A program made the position numbers and the translations under genes. The notes below the pieces were generated by a model. The model was not told where the DNA came from. It made no database searches and saw only the letters and a program-made list of their open reading frames with translations. DNA of 64,000 nt from Pyropia yezoensis (lineage: Eukaryota; Rhodophyta; Bangiophyceae; Bangiales; Bangiaceae), in the NCBI GenBank assembly GCA_009829735.1, contig CM020620.1, positions 7,270,545 through 7,334,544 of the forward strand. The letters are read 5' to 3'. This document shows positions 1 to 9,893 of the stretch, in pieces (position 1 is the stretch's first letter; each line of letters starts with the position of its first letter).

Positions 1-1054
1 GACTGGGGACCATATCAGGCGGCAGCACACCACCCAGGGAGTGGGATGCTCCATTCGTGTCTGGCCCGGAACGAAAAAAACATGAAGACCAAGGACGGGC
101 GCGACCCCAGCTCGCTGTGTGTGGCTTAGAGCCATTCTCCGGTCCAGCGGACGGAAAATTGCTTGGTAGGGAGGCCGATCATGCACCAGTTCCTGTCGTA
201 GTCGTGCACCCGAGAAAGACCAGGTGCCTGCCTGGCCGCCGGGCTTCAGTGATGCCTGTGGCGCCAGCAGGAGCAGAGATGTGTGCTGAGTGACCGGCAG
301 AAAATCAGAATCGGCTGGGATCGCGCCGTCCACTTCTGTTGTGACTCCAGGCCCTCCAGGGCCGCCTGGACGGCGCTTGGGATGCAGGTGCTGATGTGGA
401 CCTTGCGTGACGCCTCTCAGTCTTTGACTGGTACTAAGATTATATATATCTCTCATATCGCCGACGTACGCATGTACAGGCTTTTAAAACGAACTGAGCG
501 TGCAGAAAATGCAGCCAGACGCGAAGCATTCCTCGTCGCACCAGTCTCCCCGGTGCTGATTGGCCGCTTGGGCCCGAGATGCGTGTTTCCATCCAAAAAA
601 ATACACGGCGGTGGGCTCGCGCGACCCGCTTCTGCCGAGTTTCTCGGCGCCCTGGGGCAGGCTGCGAAGTGAGCGGCGCTGAGTGCCTTGTTTGGCCTGG
701 CGTGACTGCGCTCTGTCTGTGAGCAGGATGCTTCATTTCGTGAAAATCGCGCGGCCGGTTCGTCCTTCCACGGGTCCCTTCGTGACCACCCCCCAGGAAG
801 CGCACTTCCGGCTGGTTGGACGTCGGATCCTGTGTGGCACAGCACAGCCTCTGCCGAACGGTGCGCTGGAGCGAGCGCGCCATTATGCGACGGTTATTGA
901 AATATATTAACAATATGTTGCTATATAACTTCGCAAATAGGGATTTTTTGAAAAAGTCCGTATTAGGTCCAGTTCGGTCGCCGGCGGTCGTGGCCGGTTC
1001 CAGGCCAAGACGCCCGACCAAGTCGACCTGTGGACATCGGGTATCGGCGCTGAC
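1..1054. other. left flank of element 1, no confident gene
   Basis: I see no recognisable gene here. Short AT-rich islands stand out against GC-rich DNA, at about 430-490 and 880-960. An imperfect palindrome (a GGA..TCC stem around a run of T and a run of A) lies at 941-959. Before element 1 inserted, this DNA was contiguous with 10368 onward, so it should hold the promoter and left terminal repeat of the mariner-type element whose transposase starts at 10391. I could not find a convincing inverted-repeat partner for it after 11410. Confidence 0.5.
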
Positions 1055-1059
1055 GCGTT
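1055..1059. repeat. target-site duplication of element 1, left copy (GCGTT)
   Basis: GCGTT lies directly before the left LTR and recurs at 10363-10367 directly after the right LTR. A 5-bp duplication is typical of Ty3/gypsy integrases. It fixes both element ends and shows that the two LTRs belong to one insertion. Confidence 0.93.
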
Positions 1060-1528
1060 TGTGGCAAAAACCTCTCTCACACGCGACACCTAAGTTGGGG
1101 CGGTGCACAAGGGCTGCCTCCCGTGTCGGGGGAACCGGAAGAAGTGCAAGTCCCACACACTCTATCCCTGTTGTGGGGCGATCCCCCCACTGACAAACAA
1201 GAAGATGGTGTGTGGTCCAACAGTTTCTTGGTCGGGACGGGGAAGCAGGGCCAAGCCCCGCTGTCCCTCCCCTTATCCTCCCAGGGTCCCCTCAGAATCT
1301 CGCCACTCAGAATCTCCTACCCCAGCACCTGCCCACCGGGCCACACGAAAATTCAAGACGATAAATGCAGAAAACCCTCAAATCCAAGTTGGATTTACTA
1401 CTAAGCTAACTATCCCAAACTTAGGGAATATGGCCCCAAATGCAGGGGGAGGAACGGGTCAGGCTAGTGGCCTGCCGACCCTTGCATGGCACGTGTTGCC
1501 CCCCTACCTGGGGGTCAATACTGCCACA
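1060..1528 (-). repeat. 3' LTR of element 1
   Basis: This 469-bp repeat starts TGTGGCA and ends TGCCACA on the plus strand, giving short perfect terminal inverted repeats. It matches 9894-10362 with about 8 substitutions and no length change. It contains a perfect 17-bp palindrome at 1380-1396 (AAATCCAA-G-TTGGATTT), conserved in the other LTR at 10214-10230. Confidence 0.95.
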
Positions 1529-1540
1529 CTCCCCTCTCCT
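1529..1540 (-). promoter_or_regulatory. polypurine tract of element 1
   Basis: On the element strand AGGAGAGGGGAG abuts the 3' LTR start (TGTGGC). This is the expected position and composition of the plus-strand DNA primer in LTR retrotransposons. Confidence 0.8.
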
Positions 1541-1864
1541 CAGTTCCGACCGACCCGGTCGGCCCTGTGAGGGGGTGCGTAAACGCACGTCTCGGCGTTG
1601 GGGGCGCGACTTGCTGACCCACAGCGTACGTAACGTGGACGTGGAGGCGGTCACGTTGACCGCCCCTCTCCTCAAGCTTGCCCACTCGGCAGCTTGCTCT
1701 CCCCGGTTCTCTCTTCACCATCACCAACACATCCCCCTCACCTTCCCCTTGGCCGCCCCACGCTGGGGAGGCCACCCATTTACCCACGATCCGAGCCCCT
1801 CTCAACTAGAGGCGGGTCTCGTGCCGCTGCAACCAGGGCGTCTCTCCCTAACTTGGGGAGAGCC

Positions 1865-3853
1865 ATGGCGACCCCGGGGGTGGAGACTGACTCTCTGGAT
1901 GAACGTATGGAGGACACCTCCTACGGTGCAGCGCCCGCCGGGACTTCCGGCGGGGGCTCCGCGGTTGCTCCGGGGGATGGGACTCCCGCGTCACCCGGCT
2001 TTGGGTTGGCGGCGGGATCTCCCCCGGAGGCAGGCCGCGTCATCCCACGTGATGCCTTGGGGCTGTGGTTTTACCCCGCCTGGCCTCTATATGAGGAGGG
2101 GTTGACTGTTCTTCGCTGTGGCCGACTTGGCACAGCGATGGGTCGGGTATGGGACCGCCTACGGGAGAAGTATCCCCGTAGGGTCGGGTTCCCTGCCGGC
2201 TTCAGGACGGACCAGTTTGCCTTCTTGGACGACGACGAAGTCGAAGACGTACAGCGGGCCAAGGCCGTGGTGGACCACGGGGGAACTATCCCTGGTCCCG
2301 GCGACTTGCCGACCTTTACTTGGGACGCGGTGGCCACTCGCCCCCCGTACCTTCACGAGGCCGATGCGCACACTCATCACTTTGATGTGCGGATGGAGAG
2401 GGACTTCCGGCGAGGTCCCTACTTGGTGACCTCGGCTCAACTTGAGTTTCCGCAGCAGTCTGCTGCTAGTAAGGAGCAGTACTACCCCAAGAAGCCCGAG
2501 TGGTGGCCTCAAGTTGAGGGCCCCTACGGTTTCCCTGCGTTGCTGCTACGGTTGCTCGACCACTTCGGCTCCGTCACGTTGACGGCTAGCCCAGATTACC
2601 TGGTGTGGGCCATGTTGGCCACCCAGTGGCTCCTCGAGGTCATGTCGACCTGGGTGTTTTGTGTTCAGCGGCGGGGAATGCTCTGGCATCTGCCCCTTCG
2701 GCTTATCCAAGGTTTGGAACAGCTCACCCCTCAGCTAGTTGCTGAGGGGTGCTCATCAGGACAACTCTCTCTACTTGAGGAGATGCTCCGCCTCCACAAG
2801 TTCATCGAGTGGGAGAGTATCGAGCACAAGTTGCGCCGTCCCACCCGCGGGCCCAAGGACGATGGCGCACTTCGCCAGTTCGTATGGGTCGGTCGTGAAC
2901 TTCACGACGGCCGTGTGGTACTACGAGAGGGGCTGGGCATCGGGGACTACCCGTATGCCCCGGGGTTGGATCGCCACACTGCGCCGCCCCCGGACAAGGT
3001 CATAGTGATGACCGTTCCCTCTCACGATGACTATCTGACTCAACCCACTGCGGGGGCCCCGAGTAGGGGTCGCAGTTACACTCGGGCACCGCCACCTCGG
3101 CGTGGCCCTCCGCTTCCTCCTGTCCCCTACCAGCCGCACGGGGACATCCCGATAAGCGTGGCCGTTGAGTCGTCCACCCCGGTGTCCCCCAACTTGGGGG
3201 CCACTCTTCTGACGGTTTACCCCAAGTTGGTGTTACCGGCCACGCCTCTGACCTCAGAGATGATGATCACCACGTTGGTGCGCACCATTTTCTGGTTGGC
3301 CGCGTCGACCGCATCGCTTCAGGGTTCCGAGAGTCCTCAACTTGAGGAGCGCGTTCGTACTGCGGTGGCGACCGTGAGTTGCGAGTCGGTGGCGGGGCTT
3401 ATGACGGCCGAGTTGGCTCGCATCGGGGCTATTGTACCCCAGCCAGCCCCACTTGGGTGTGGGAAACGTCGGGCGAGCCGGGCGTACTCGCCTCCTCGCC
3501 GTCGTCGCCGTCTCTCGCGGCGCTCTCCCTCCGTGTCGGAAGACGAGTTGTCTTATCCCGTCTCGGGGTCCTCGACTCCGTCAGAGTCGAAGTCGGTCCG
3601 GCGTCTGCGTCGCAAACTTGCGCGCAAGACCAAGCAGAAGGGTAGCCGCGGTCGTCGCCACTTGCGCGACCGTGAAGGGCGCGACGGTTCCGACTTGGAG
3701 CCGCCGGCCCCGCCGACTGGTGGGGAACGTTATCGGCGTGGGTCTCGCCGCTCGCTTCCAGGTGAGGGCGAGGGCCGTGGAGTTGGAGAGTCTAGCATGC
3801 ATGCCAAGTTGGCAGCTGCCTTCGTTGTGAGATTGTCAGGGTTAGGGCTGTAG
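1865..3853 (+). CDS. opposite-strand ORF inside element 1, unknown 662-aa protein
   Basis: I do not recognise the protein family. The frame is open from 1694, but the first ATG outside the LTR-proximal leader with good context (gagagccATGG) is at 1865, giving 662 aa. Residues 1-60 are Gly/Pro/Ser-rich. Residues about 63-380 have a balanced, Trp- and Leu-rich composition like a folded domain, for example WFYPAWPLYEEG near residue 68. Residues about 532-620 are Arg/Ser-rich and strongly basic, suggesting nucleic-acid binding or nuclear import. The stop (3851-3853) abuts the pol stop on the other strand (3854-3856). Some plant Ty3/gypsy (Tat-type) elements carry extra ORFs, including antisense ones, at this place, but I cannot show homology. 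It could also be a captured host gene. It is not an envelope by position or strand. Confidence 0.7.
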   Translation: MATPGVETDSLDERMEDTSYGAAPAGTSGGGSAVAPGDGTPASPGFGLAAGSPPEAGRVIPRDALGLWFYPAWPLYEEGLTVLRCGRLGTAMGRVWDRLREKYPRRVGFPAGFRTDQFAFLDDDEVEDVQRAKAVVDHGGTIPGPGDLPTFTWDAVATRPPYLHEADAHTHHFDVRMERDFRRGPYLVTSAQLEFPQQSAASKEQYYPKKPEWWPQVEGPYGFPALLLRLLDHFGSVTLTASPDYLVWAMLATQWLLEVMSTWVFCVQRRGMLWHLPLRLIQGLEQLTPQLVAEGCSSGQLSLLEEMLRLHKFIEWESIEHKLRRPTRGPKDDGALRQFVWVGRELHDGRVVLREGLGIGDYPYAPGLDRHTAPPPDKVIVMTVPSHDDYLTQPTAGAPSRGRSYTRAPPPRRGPPLPPVPYQPHGDIPISVAVESSTPVSPNLGATLLTVYPKLVLPATPLTSEMMITTLVRTIFWLAASTASLQGSESPQLEERVRTAVATVSCESVAGLMTAELARIGAIVPQPAPLGCGKRRASRAYSPPRRRRRLSRRSPSVSEDELSYPVSGSSTPSESKSVRRLRRKLARKTKQKGSRGRRHLRDREGRDGSDLEPPAPPTGGERYRRGSRRSLPGEGEGRGVGESSMHAKLAAAFVVRLSGLGL

Positions 3854-6800
3854 TTAAAAGCCATTCTGCGTACCACTTCGACTTGAAGAACTCTCTTGGC
3901 CCTGTTGCTCGGCCTTCCCTCGCGTTGAGGGGGGGCTGTTAGGGTCTAACTCATTCCGGGCACAGTATGCCCGGACCTTCTCAGCGGGAAGGTCCTCCAC
4001 GTATTCCCACGTATCATCCTTGGCCTTATAGCCGAACCAACGCACCCTCAACATGAGGCGGTTAGTGTCCTCATCCCATCCGTGGTCGATGAACTTATCG
4101 AACACGTACTCCTGCGGCCCATGTTTGGCCGCAGGCAGCGAGGGCAGGCGCCACGCTTCCAACACACGCGCCCAAGCTGCGTCGCCTGCAGGCGGTGGTG
4201 CAACTTTTACCACATCCTGTCCGTTTACTGTGCGGACCCCATCGTCACTTTCGATGGTGAAACGCCGCCCATCAGTACGAAGGACCTGGTACGGCCCCTT
4301 CGTCTGGAATACCAACTTACCCCCAGTTGGAGTGTGTGAGTGAACGAGCACCCAGTCGCCCTGCTCGGGGACATGCTTAGCATTGCGCACCTTTTTGTCA
4401 AAGGTACGCTTGTAGCGCTTTTGCGCTTTGTCCATCGTACTGCCACCATCCTCCCTAGTTGGGAGCCGCCGCCGAACGGCGATAGACCGCACGCGGCGGG
4501 GGGTCACAAAAGCGAGGGGTACTTCCCCGGTAGATGAGTGAACCTGCGAATTGTAGGCAGTAGTAAGAATAGAAATGTATTGGTCCCACGTTTTCACGTG
4601 CTCACTCTCATAGTGGCGCAGCTGCCGAACAATAGTTTTGTTGAAGCGCTCCACCTGCCCATTAGTTTGTGGGTGGTAGGGGGTGGCATAGTTTGCCTTA
4701 ACCCCCAACATGTCCAGCACTCCCTGAAACAGTACGGACGCAAATTGCGGTCCATTGTCCGATAGTGTACTGTCCGAGGTGCCATACGCGGCAACCCAGT
4801 GATCTAAGAAGACTGACACGACCGAAATGGCCGTGATCTCTGCCAGAGGGATCGCTCGCGTAAGCTTCGTGAAGCGATCGCAGATGACCAGGAGGTACTG
4901 GCTGCCCTCCTCGGTCACTGGCAGTGGCCCAAGGATGTCCATTGCCAACGCGGCGAAGGGCTCCTTGGCCGGGAACAGTAACATAGCCGTAGTAGGCCGC
5001 CGTTCCATCAGACGGTTCTGCGCAAAACTTGTGCAGGCAGCCACCCAACTATAGATGTCCACCACCATGGACGGCCAGTAGTACCTGGTCCTCAGGGTCT
5101 GGTATGGTTTACTAGACCCCAGGTGTCCACCTGTGGGAGCGTTATGCTCCCTCTCAAGAATACTTTCCTTGAGGGATGCGGGGACGACAAGTTGTTCGGT
5201 CCCCTGGAATACCCCCCTCCTCAAAAGGAGGCCATCGTCTCCGATAAAGAACCGCGTCTCCGCCACTGTATCCAGCGTATCCCTCTGCGACTTGCAGAAG
5301 GGGTCCTCGGCCTGGGCCTTCACCACCTCGTCCAGGGACAGGGGCAAGTACTTCTTGTTCCCTGGCGCCTCGGGGTCCCACGCCTGACCCGAGCGCGTGA
5401 CTACCCCCACGATGGGGATGTCCTCATCGACTGAGTTTGTGTCCAGCCCCTCGGTAGGTACCCGAGAAAGGCCGTCGGCAAGGGCATGTTGCCTGCCAGG
5501 TCGGTACTCAATATCAAAGTTGAAGGGTGCCAGTCGCACCCTCCACCGGTTGAGACGAGTGTTCGTGCAATCCGTCTTGGAGATGAACTGCAACGCGCGG
5601 TGGTCACAGCGGATGAGGAACTTCTCACCCTCTAGGTAGTGACGAAGTGACGTCACCGCCCACACCACTGCGAGTCCTTCCAACTCGGTGACTCCGTAGT
5701 TCTTCTCAGCCGAGTTCAGCCCCTTGCTGAAGTATCCCACCGGCAAGTACTCCTTGTCCGGCTGCTGCTGAAGCAACACACAACCAAGTTGGTCGTAGCT
5801 AGCGTCCACATCCAGGATGTAGTGGCCTCCCAACCTGGGAATAGCCAAGATAGGGGGCTTCAGCAGAAGGTCTCGAAGGGTCTCAAAGGATTCCTGCTCC
5901 ACCCGACTTGGGGGAGGCAGGTGCTTCGGTAGCGTTGAGCTAACTAGCTCATTCAGCGGCTTCGCCACCTTGGCGAAGCCCTTGGTGAAACGTCGGTATA
6001 CGTTACACATCCCGAGGAAGCTCCTCATCTGGGTCTGGGTCCGGGGGTACTGAGCCTTACGGACGGCCCTCAAGTTCTTCTCGTTGACGCTGAGGCGCCC
6101 CGGACGGACAACATGCCCCAAGTACTCCACCTCTTGAGTGAAGAGGTGGCACTTACTCGCCTTCAGTGACACACCGGCGTCAGCAAGTAGCTTGAACACC
6201 TGGCCAAGATGGCCAATGTGTTCCTCCGGACTTCGGGAGAACACAATGATATCGTCTAGGTACACGAGACAGATCTGCCACCGTACTCCGGCCAGAATCA
6301 TGTCCATAGCGCGCTGGAAAGTTGCCGGCGCGTTGCACAGTCCAAACGGTAGTCGCTTGCACTGGTAGGTACCACAGTGACAGGTAAAGGTAGTTTTATG
6401 CCTGTCTTCCGGGGCAATGGGAATTTGCCAGTACCCCGCGTTACAGTCCAGGGTAGAGAACACGTTTGCCTCCCCCAGAGAGTCCAGACAGTCGTCCATC
6501 CTAGGTAGGGGATAACTGTCTTTCACCGTGCTCTCGTTGAGCTTACGGTAGTCGATACAGAACCGTGGGGTCCCATCGACTTTGGGGACAACAACCACCG
6601 GGCTCGCCCACTCGGCGTTGCTGGCCTCAATCACATCGAGGGCCTCCATGCGAGCAACTTGCTCCTTAACGAGGGCCCTTGAACGGGGCCCTCCCCTATA
6701 CGGTTGTTGGTGTATAGGGGGTGCACCGGGTTTCAACTCGATCCGGTGTTGGGTGGCTCTCATGAGTCCCAATTGACCATCCCACAACTTGTTATATTGG

Positions 6801-7819
6801 TCCAAGAGGCGTTCAACTTGAACCCTCAACCTGGGTGGAACACTCTCCATGTTCACATGGGGCCGAGGAGAGGCAGCCGACTTGGCTTGGTGCTTCTCCT
6901 TTCCGGACTTCGGGTCGCTACTCGCGCCCGCATTGAGGGTGACCGCTACTATAGGTCCCTCATGTTGGTCGATATAGCCGAACTTGGCTCCCGACTTGAA
7001 GTACTTGGGCGACGAGCTCAGGTTCATAACCTGGGTCCTCCACGGGACCCCGGCTTTGGAGTCCATCGTGCCAAGGGCAACATGCACTTGGTGCTTGCGA
7101 GCAAGACGGGGGTAAGGGTGCACCAACCCGTTCCCCGTATAATCAGTTACAACGTCAACGTGCGCCACCGAGTTGGGGGGCAACGTGACTTTACGGGCTA
7201 AACGCAGGGTAGCAGTAAACCCTTCTCTCACAGAGCAAACAGGCTTCGACTGTGAGACTGTCACAGGAGCCACAGACTTTCCCTTACCAAGGGTGGGGAT
7301 GGTTTCCCCATTCATCAACTTGACCAAATACTCAGGGCCACAAATCAAAGGCACTTGTGTTACAACATAAGGGGTACCCAGAAGCAGGGGTACCGATACA
7401 CTCTCGACTACTCCATAGGTCACGTCGACCTCATGGGTTCCCAACCTAGTTGGTAGGGTCACGGCACCAACGATGGGAAGTACCCTACCATTGATGTCGA
7501 TCAGATGGTCAGCTTTAGACTTCCAGCGTTGGAGCTTCATCTCCTTTGGTAATAGCGACTTGCGTATCGAGGAGGCTCCTGACCCGGTATCAAGTACGAT
7601 ACGGGCACAGCAGGCACGGCCGGGGGCTAGTTGCACCCGTCCAGCCACCTGGAAGTTCTCACCCGTGAGCACCGCGATAACCCGACGTGGGTTCACGATC
7701 TTGGGGAGTCCTACCCGAGGTGGGCGGACTCCCTTAGGTCGCCGCAGTACCCGGCAGGGTTGGTTCGTCCTCTTGACCCACTTGGCCGAGGCTGCCGTTG
7801 TGAGCTTAGGACGGCCAGC
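3854..7819 (-). CDS. pol: element 1 Pol: protease, RT, RNase H, integrase, chromodomain
   Basis: The frame opens after a TGA at 7820-7822 and has no ATG before the protease; recognisable homology to element 2 starts near 7780. Domains in order: aspartic protease (LDTGS, near 7580-7600); reverse transcriptase with YLDD (near 6241-6266); Ty3-type RNase H (DASYDQLG, CDHRAL); integrase with its catalytic D (MDILGP), D (SDNGPQF) and E (GQVERFN); and a C-terminal chromodomain (VRWFGY..DDTWEYVEDL, near 3950-4110). The integrase HHCC zinc finger reads C-T-S-F near 5017-5035, where element 2 has C-A-T-C, so the last zinc ligand is gone. The missing start Met, where element 2 has ATG, leaves the mode of Pol translation open: frameshift, non-AUG start or decay. 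Otherwise the frame is uninterrupted. Confidence 0.93.
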   Translation of the reverse strand, partial: AGRPKLTTAASAKWVKRTNQPCRVLRRPKGVRPPRVGLPKIVNPRRVIAVLTGENFQVAGRVQLAPGRACCARIVLDTGSGASSIRKSLLPKEMKLQRWKSKADHLIDINGRVLPIVGAVTLPTRLGTHEVDVTYGVVESVSVPLLLGTPYVVTQVPLICGPEYLVKLMNGETIPTLGKGKSVAPVTVSQSKPVCSVREGFTATLRLARKVTLPPNSVAHVDVVTDYTGNGLVHPYPRLARKHQVHVALGTMDSKAGVPWRTQVMNLSSSPKYFKSGAKFGYIDQHEGPIVAVTLNAGASSDPKSGKEKHQAKSAASPRPHVNMESVPPRLRVQVERLLDQYNKLWDGQLGLMRATQHRIELKPGAPPIHQQPYRGGPRSRALVKEQVARMEALDVIEASNAEWASPVVVVPKVDGTPRFCIDYRKLNESTVKDSYPLPRMDDCLDSLGEANVFSTLDCNAGYWQIPIAPEDRHKTTFTCHCGTYQCKRLPFGLCNAPATFQRAMDMILAGVRWQICLVYLDDIIVFSRSPEEHIGHLGQVFKLLADAGVSLKASKCHLFTQEVEYLGHVVRPGRLSVNEKNLRAVRKAQYPRTQTQMRSFLGMCNVYRRFTKGFAKVAKPLNELVSSTLPKHLPPPSRVEQESFETLRDLLLKPPILAIPRLGGHYILDVDASYDQLGCVLLQQQPDKEYLPVGYFSKGLNSAEKNYGVTELEGLAVVWAVTSLRHYLEGEKFLIRCDHRALQFISKTDCTNTRLNRWRVRLAPFNFDIEYRPGRQHALADGLSRVPTEGLDTNSVDEDIPIVGVVTRSGQAWDPEAPGNKKYLPLSLDEVVKAQAEDPFCKSQRDTLDTVAETRFFIGDDGLLLRRGVFQGTEQLVVPASLKESILEREHNAPTGGHLGSSKPYQTLRTRYYWPSMVVDIYSWVAACTSFAQNRLMERRPTTAMLLFPAKEPFAALAMDILGPLPVTEEGSQYLLVICDRFTKLTRAIPLAEITAISVVSVFLDHWVAAYGTSDSTLSDNGPQFASVLFQGVLDMLGVKANYATPYHPQTNGQVERFNKTIVRQLRHYESEHVKTWDQYISILTTAYNSQVHSSTGEVPLAFVTPRRVRSIAVRRRLPTREDGGSTMDKAQKRYKRTFDKKVRNAKHVPEQGDWVLVHSHTPTGGKLVFQTKGPYQVLRTDGRRFTIESDDGVRTVNGQDVVKVAPPPAGDAAWARVLEAWRLPSLPAAKHGPQEYVFDKFIDHGWDEDTNRLMLRVRWFGYKAKDDTWEYVEDLPAEKVRAYCARNELDPNSPPSTRGKAEQQGQESSSSRSGTQNGF

Positions 7820-7827
7820 TCATACGG

Positions 7828-9774
7828 TCATTCGCTTCCCGCCGACTTGGCGTCTGAATCCGAGGGCGAAGGGGAAGACGACGAGTCCGAGGACGACGTG
7901 TCCACCCCCTCCGCCGAGGGTGTGGCGACCGCCACTACCGGTCGAGGTCCATCCTCGCGGCGTGAACATACTTCGTTCGTAGCCGACTTCTTACTCGCAT
8001 TCTTAACAAGTTGTTGAATGCGTTTACTCAACTTGGGGCAATCATATGCCCAGTGTCAATCGGAGTTGCAGTTCCAAAACCGATTGTCAGTCCCCGGAGG
8101 GGTCTTCCCGACTGGGGAAGACGAATAGGTACCCTGGGAAGTTCCCACGGCAGCTACTACCCTTTCCGTGCGGATTCGGCGCGCCTCCCTCAGCTCTCTG
8201 GCCTGGCGCGCCTCCTCGTGTTCCTTGACCAACTCGGCCTGACGCTCCTGGCGTTGTTCCTCCCGCAACTTGCGGTAGGCCTCACCTCTGCGGTAGGCGA
8301 ACCTAGCCAACTCTGCCAGTGTCGCCCGGGCAGTGTTATGCTCCCGGGTCTCCATACGGACTGACCAATGGAGTCCCTCCACGAACCGACTCTTCACCAC
8401 AGCTTGTGGATGAAGAAACCCACAAAGATTGTTGAGCTTACGAACTCGCTCCGCAAAGGACAACTCGTCCTCAGCCTCTTCCTGGTGAGCTTGGGTAAAC
8501 TTCTCAACTTGAGAAGCCAACGCTGCTTCATCCACCATGGCTCTCAACAACCAGTTGACGAGCTCCAAATAGGACGTCACCTCACCAGCGCCTCCACTTG
8601 AGGAACTGTGCATGACGGACATAAGCTCTGTCCGCAGGTCGCCCTTCGTAAACTCCTGTAGCATATAGAAAGCCAGGCCTTCACTTATGGCATTGTCGTC
8701 ACAGGCTTTTGTAAAACGGCGCCGAAACTCAAAGACACGGAGGGGGGGAGTTCCACCCCACTCCGCTTTGTGCCCAAAAGAGTGAAGTGCATTCTTCTTG
8801 GCACGGCTCATGGCTCGGGCCTGGACAGGACCATACGCCACCGACTTATTGTAGAGGGCGTAGGTCTCACAGTCAAAGATCCTCTGGTAGACCGGGTTGG
8901 CTACCTGGATCTTGGGCGGCACCTCACGTTGAGGGAAAAGCCGCTGAGGCACTGGGGTAAGTTGACCCGCAGTGCCTGTCGTCTGTCGCGGCGAGCTTGG
9001 TGTAGCCGCCGGCGTTTCCGAGGGAAACTCCCCCGTGAAGAGCGTACGTCCCACCGAGAATGGTGGGGCTCCCTCGTTGGGAGTCACAGGGGTCGCCCCC
9101 TGTTCGGGGCGACCCGAGATAGGCGTGAGGAGGGATTCCCCCTGCGCCTGAGGGCCCGAAAGCCCCAATCCGGTCTGGACATTAAGGCTATCTGGTAAAC
9201 TCGCCACAATCTGATTCAGAATAGTATTCGTCATCGTGACCACCAGGTCCGGCAAAGTCTGCCGTAACACATTGGTCGCCTCCCGACGAACAGTTTCCGC
9301 GAGGAGTGGATTGTCGACTCCAGTTGAGTCTCGGTCCGCCTCCGGGAGTCCACCTGAGGGGTAACCACGATCCTCAGGGGTCTCAACCGGGGGCATGGGC
9401 GCGAGCCCATCGCCGACCAACGGAGGTCCGCCGTCCTCCGAAAGCCTGGTTGGCGACGGCTCCATGCCAAAGTTGGCTCCAACCCGGGTGGAACCCGCGG
9501 GGACAGTCCTCTCACCTTGGGACGTTCCCGTTGAGTGTACCACACGGTGGCCAGACTTCGGCCCACCCACATCAGATGTGTCACCCGAGTGAACTCCCGA
9601 CTGAGTCGGGGTGGCCTTTTGGCCGCCCGCACTTCCAGTCCTGCTGGCTTGAGGGACCTCTAGTCTCTCTGCGACCCCAGGTACACCTACCTGTGTCTCA
9701 CCAGTATTCGAAGGAACTGAAGTACGTGCGTCACCCGTGTACTCCCCAGACGACGGCGGGTCCGAACCGGCCAT
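7828..9774 (-). pseudogene. gag: element 1 Gag, interrupted by TGA in the zinc knuckle
   Basis: Gag packages the element RNA into virus-like particles. The ATG at 9774 is supported by the matching start in element 2 (both begin MAG..DPP). A Pro/Ser/Gly-rich N-terminal half is followed by a retrotransposon-gag domain (..VFEFRRRFTKACDDN.., ..SYLELVNWLLRA..) and a charged coiled region. The frame stops at TGA 8056-8058, inside what is a CCHC zinc knuckle in element 2. The stop occupies the conserved Gly position before His, and the first knuckle Cys is Phe. The same frame stays open beyond the stop to 7828 and ends in the Ser/Asp-rich tail shared with element 2, so the stop is a recent nonsense change or a readthrough site. 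Gag and Pol are in different frames and do not overlap. Confidence 0.85.
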
Positions 9775-9873
9775 GCTGGCTAACGATCCGTATGACACGG
9801 TCCAAGTCCACCGTTCCTCTGAGACAGAGGGCCCCCTACACCCGGGTGCACCCGGAGGTAAAGTTTACCTCTG

Positions 9874-9891
9874 TCCCCTGCTGCTCCACCA
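9874..9891 (-). promoter_or_regulatory. primer-binding site of element 1
   Basis: On the element strand TGGTGGAGCAGCAGGGGA starts two bases after the 5' LTR. It would pair with a tRNA 3' end finishing in UCCACCA. Element 2 has the same site with two changes and the same two-base spacer (57661-57678). I cannot name the tRNA from this window. Confidence 0.8.
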
Positions 9892-9893
9892 AA

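Noticed and set aside
880..1059. Left terminal inverted repeat of the mariner-type element
   Set aside because: I compared it with the reverse complement of 11411-11580 and found no match beyond short GC-rich words.
1694..1864. Longer N-terminus for the opposite-strand ORF of element 1, starting at 1694
   Set aside because: The extra 57 residues are Pro/Ser-rich and lie between the polypurine tract and a better ATG context at 1865; the later start is more likely.
1865..3853. Envelope-like gene of an errantivirus
   Set aside because: It is on the opposite strand, lacks a signal peptide and membrane anchor, and has a basic Arg/Ser tail.
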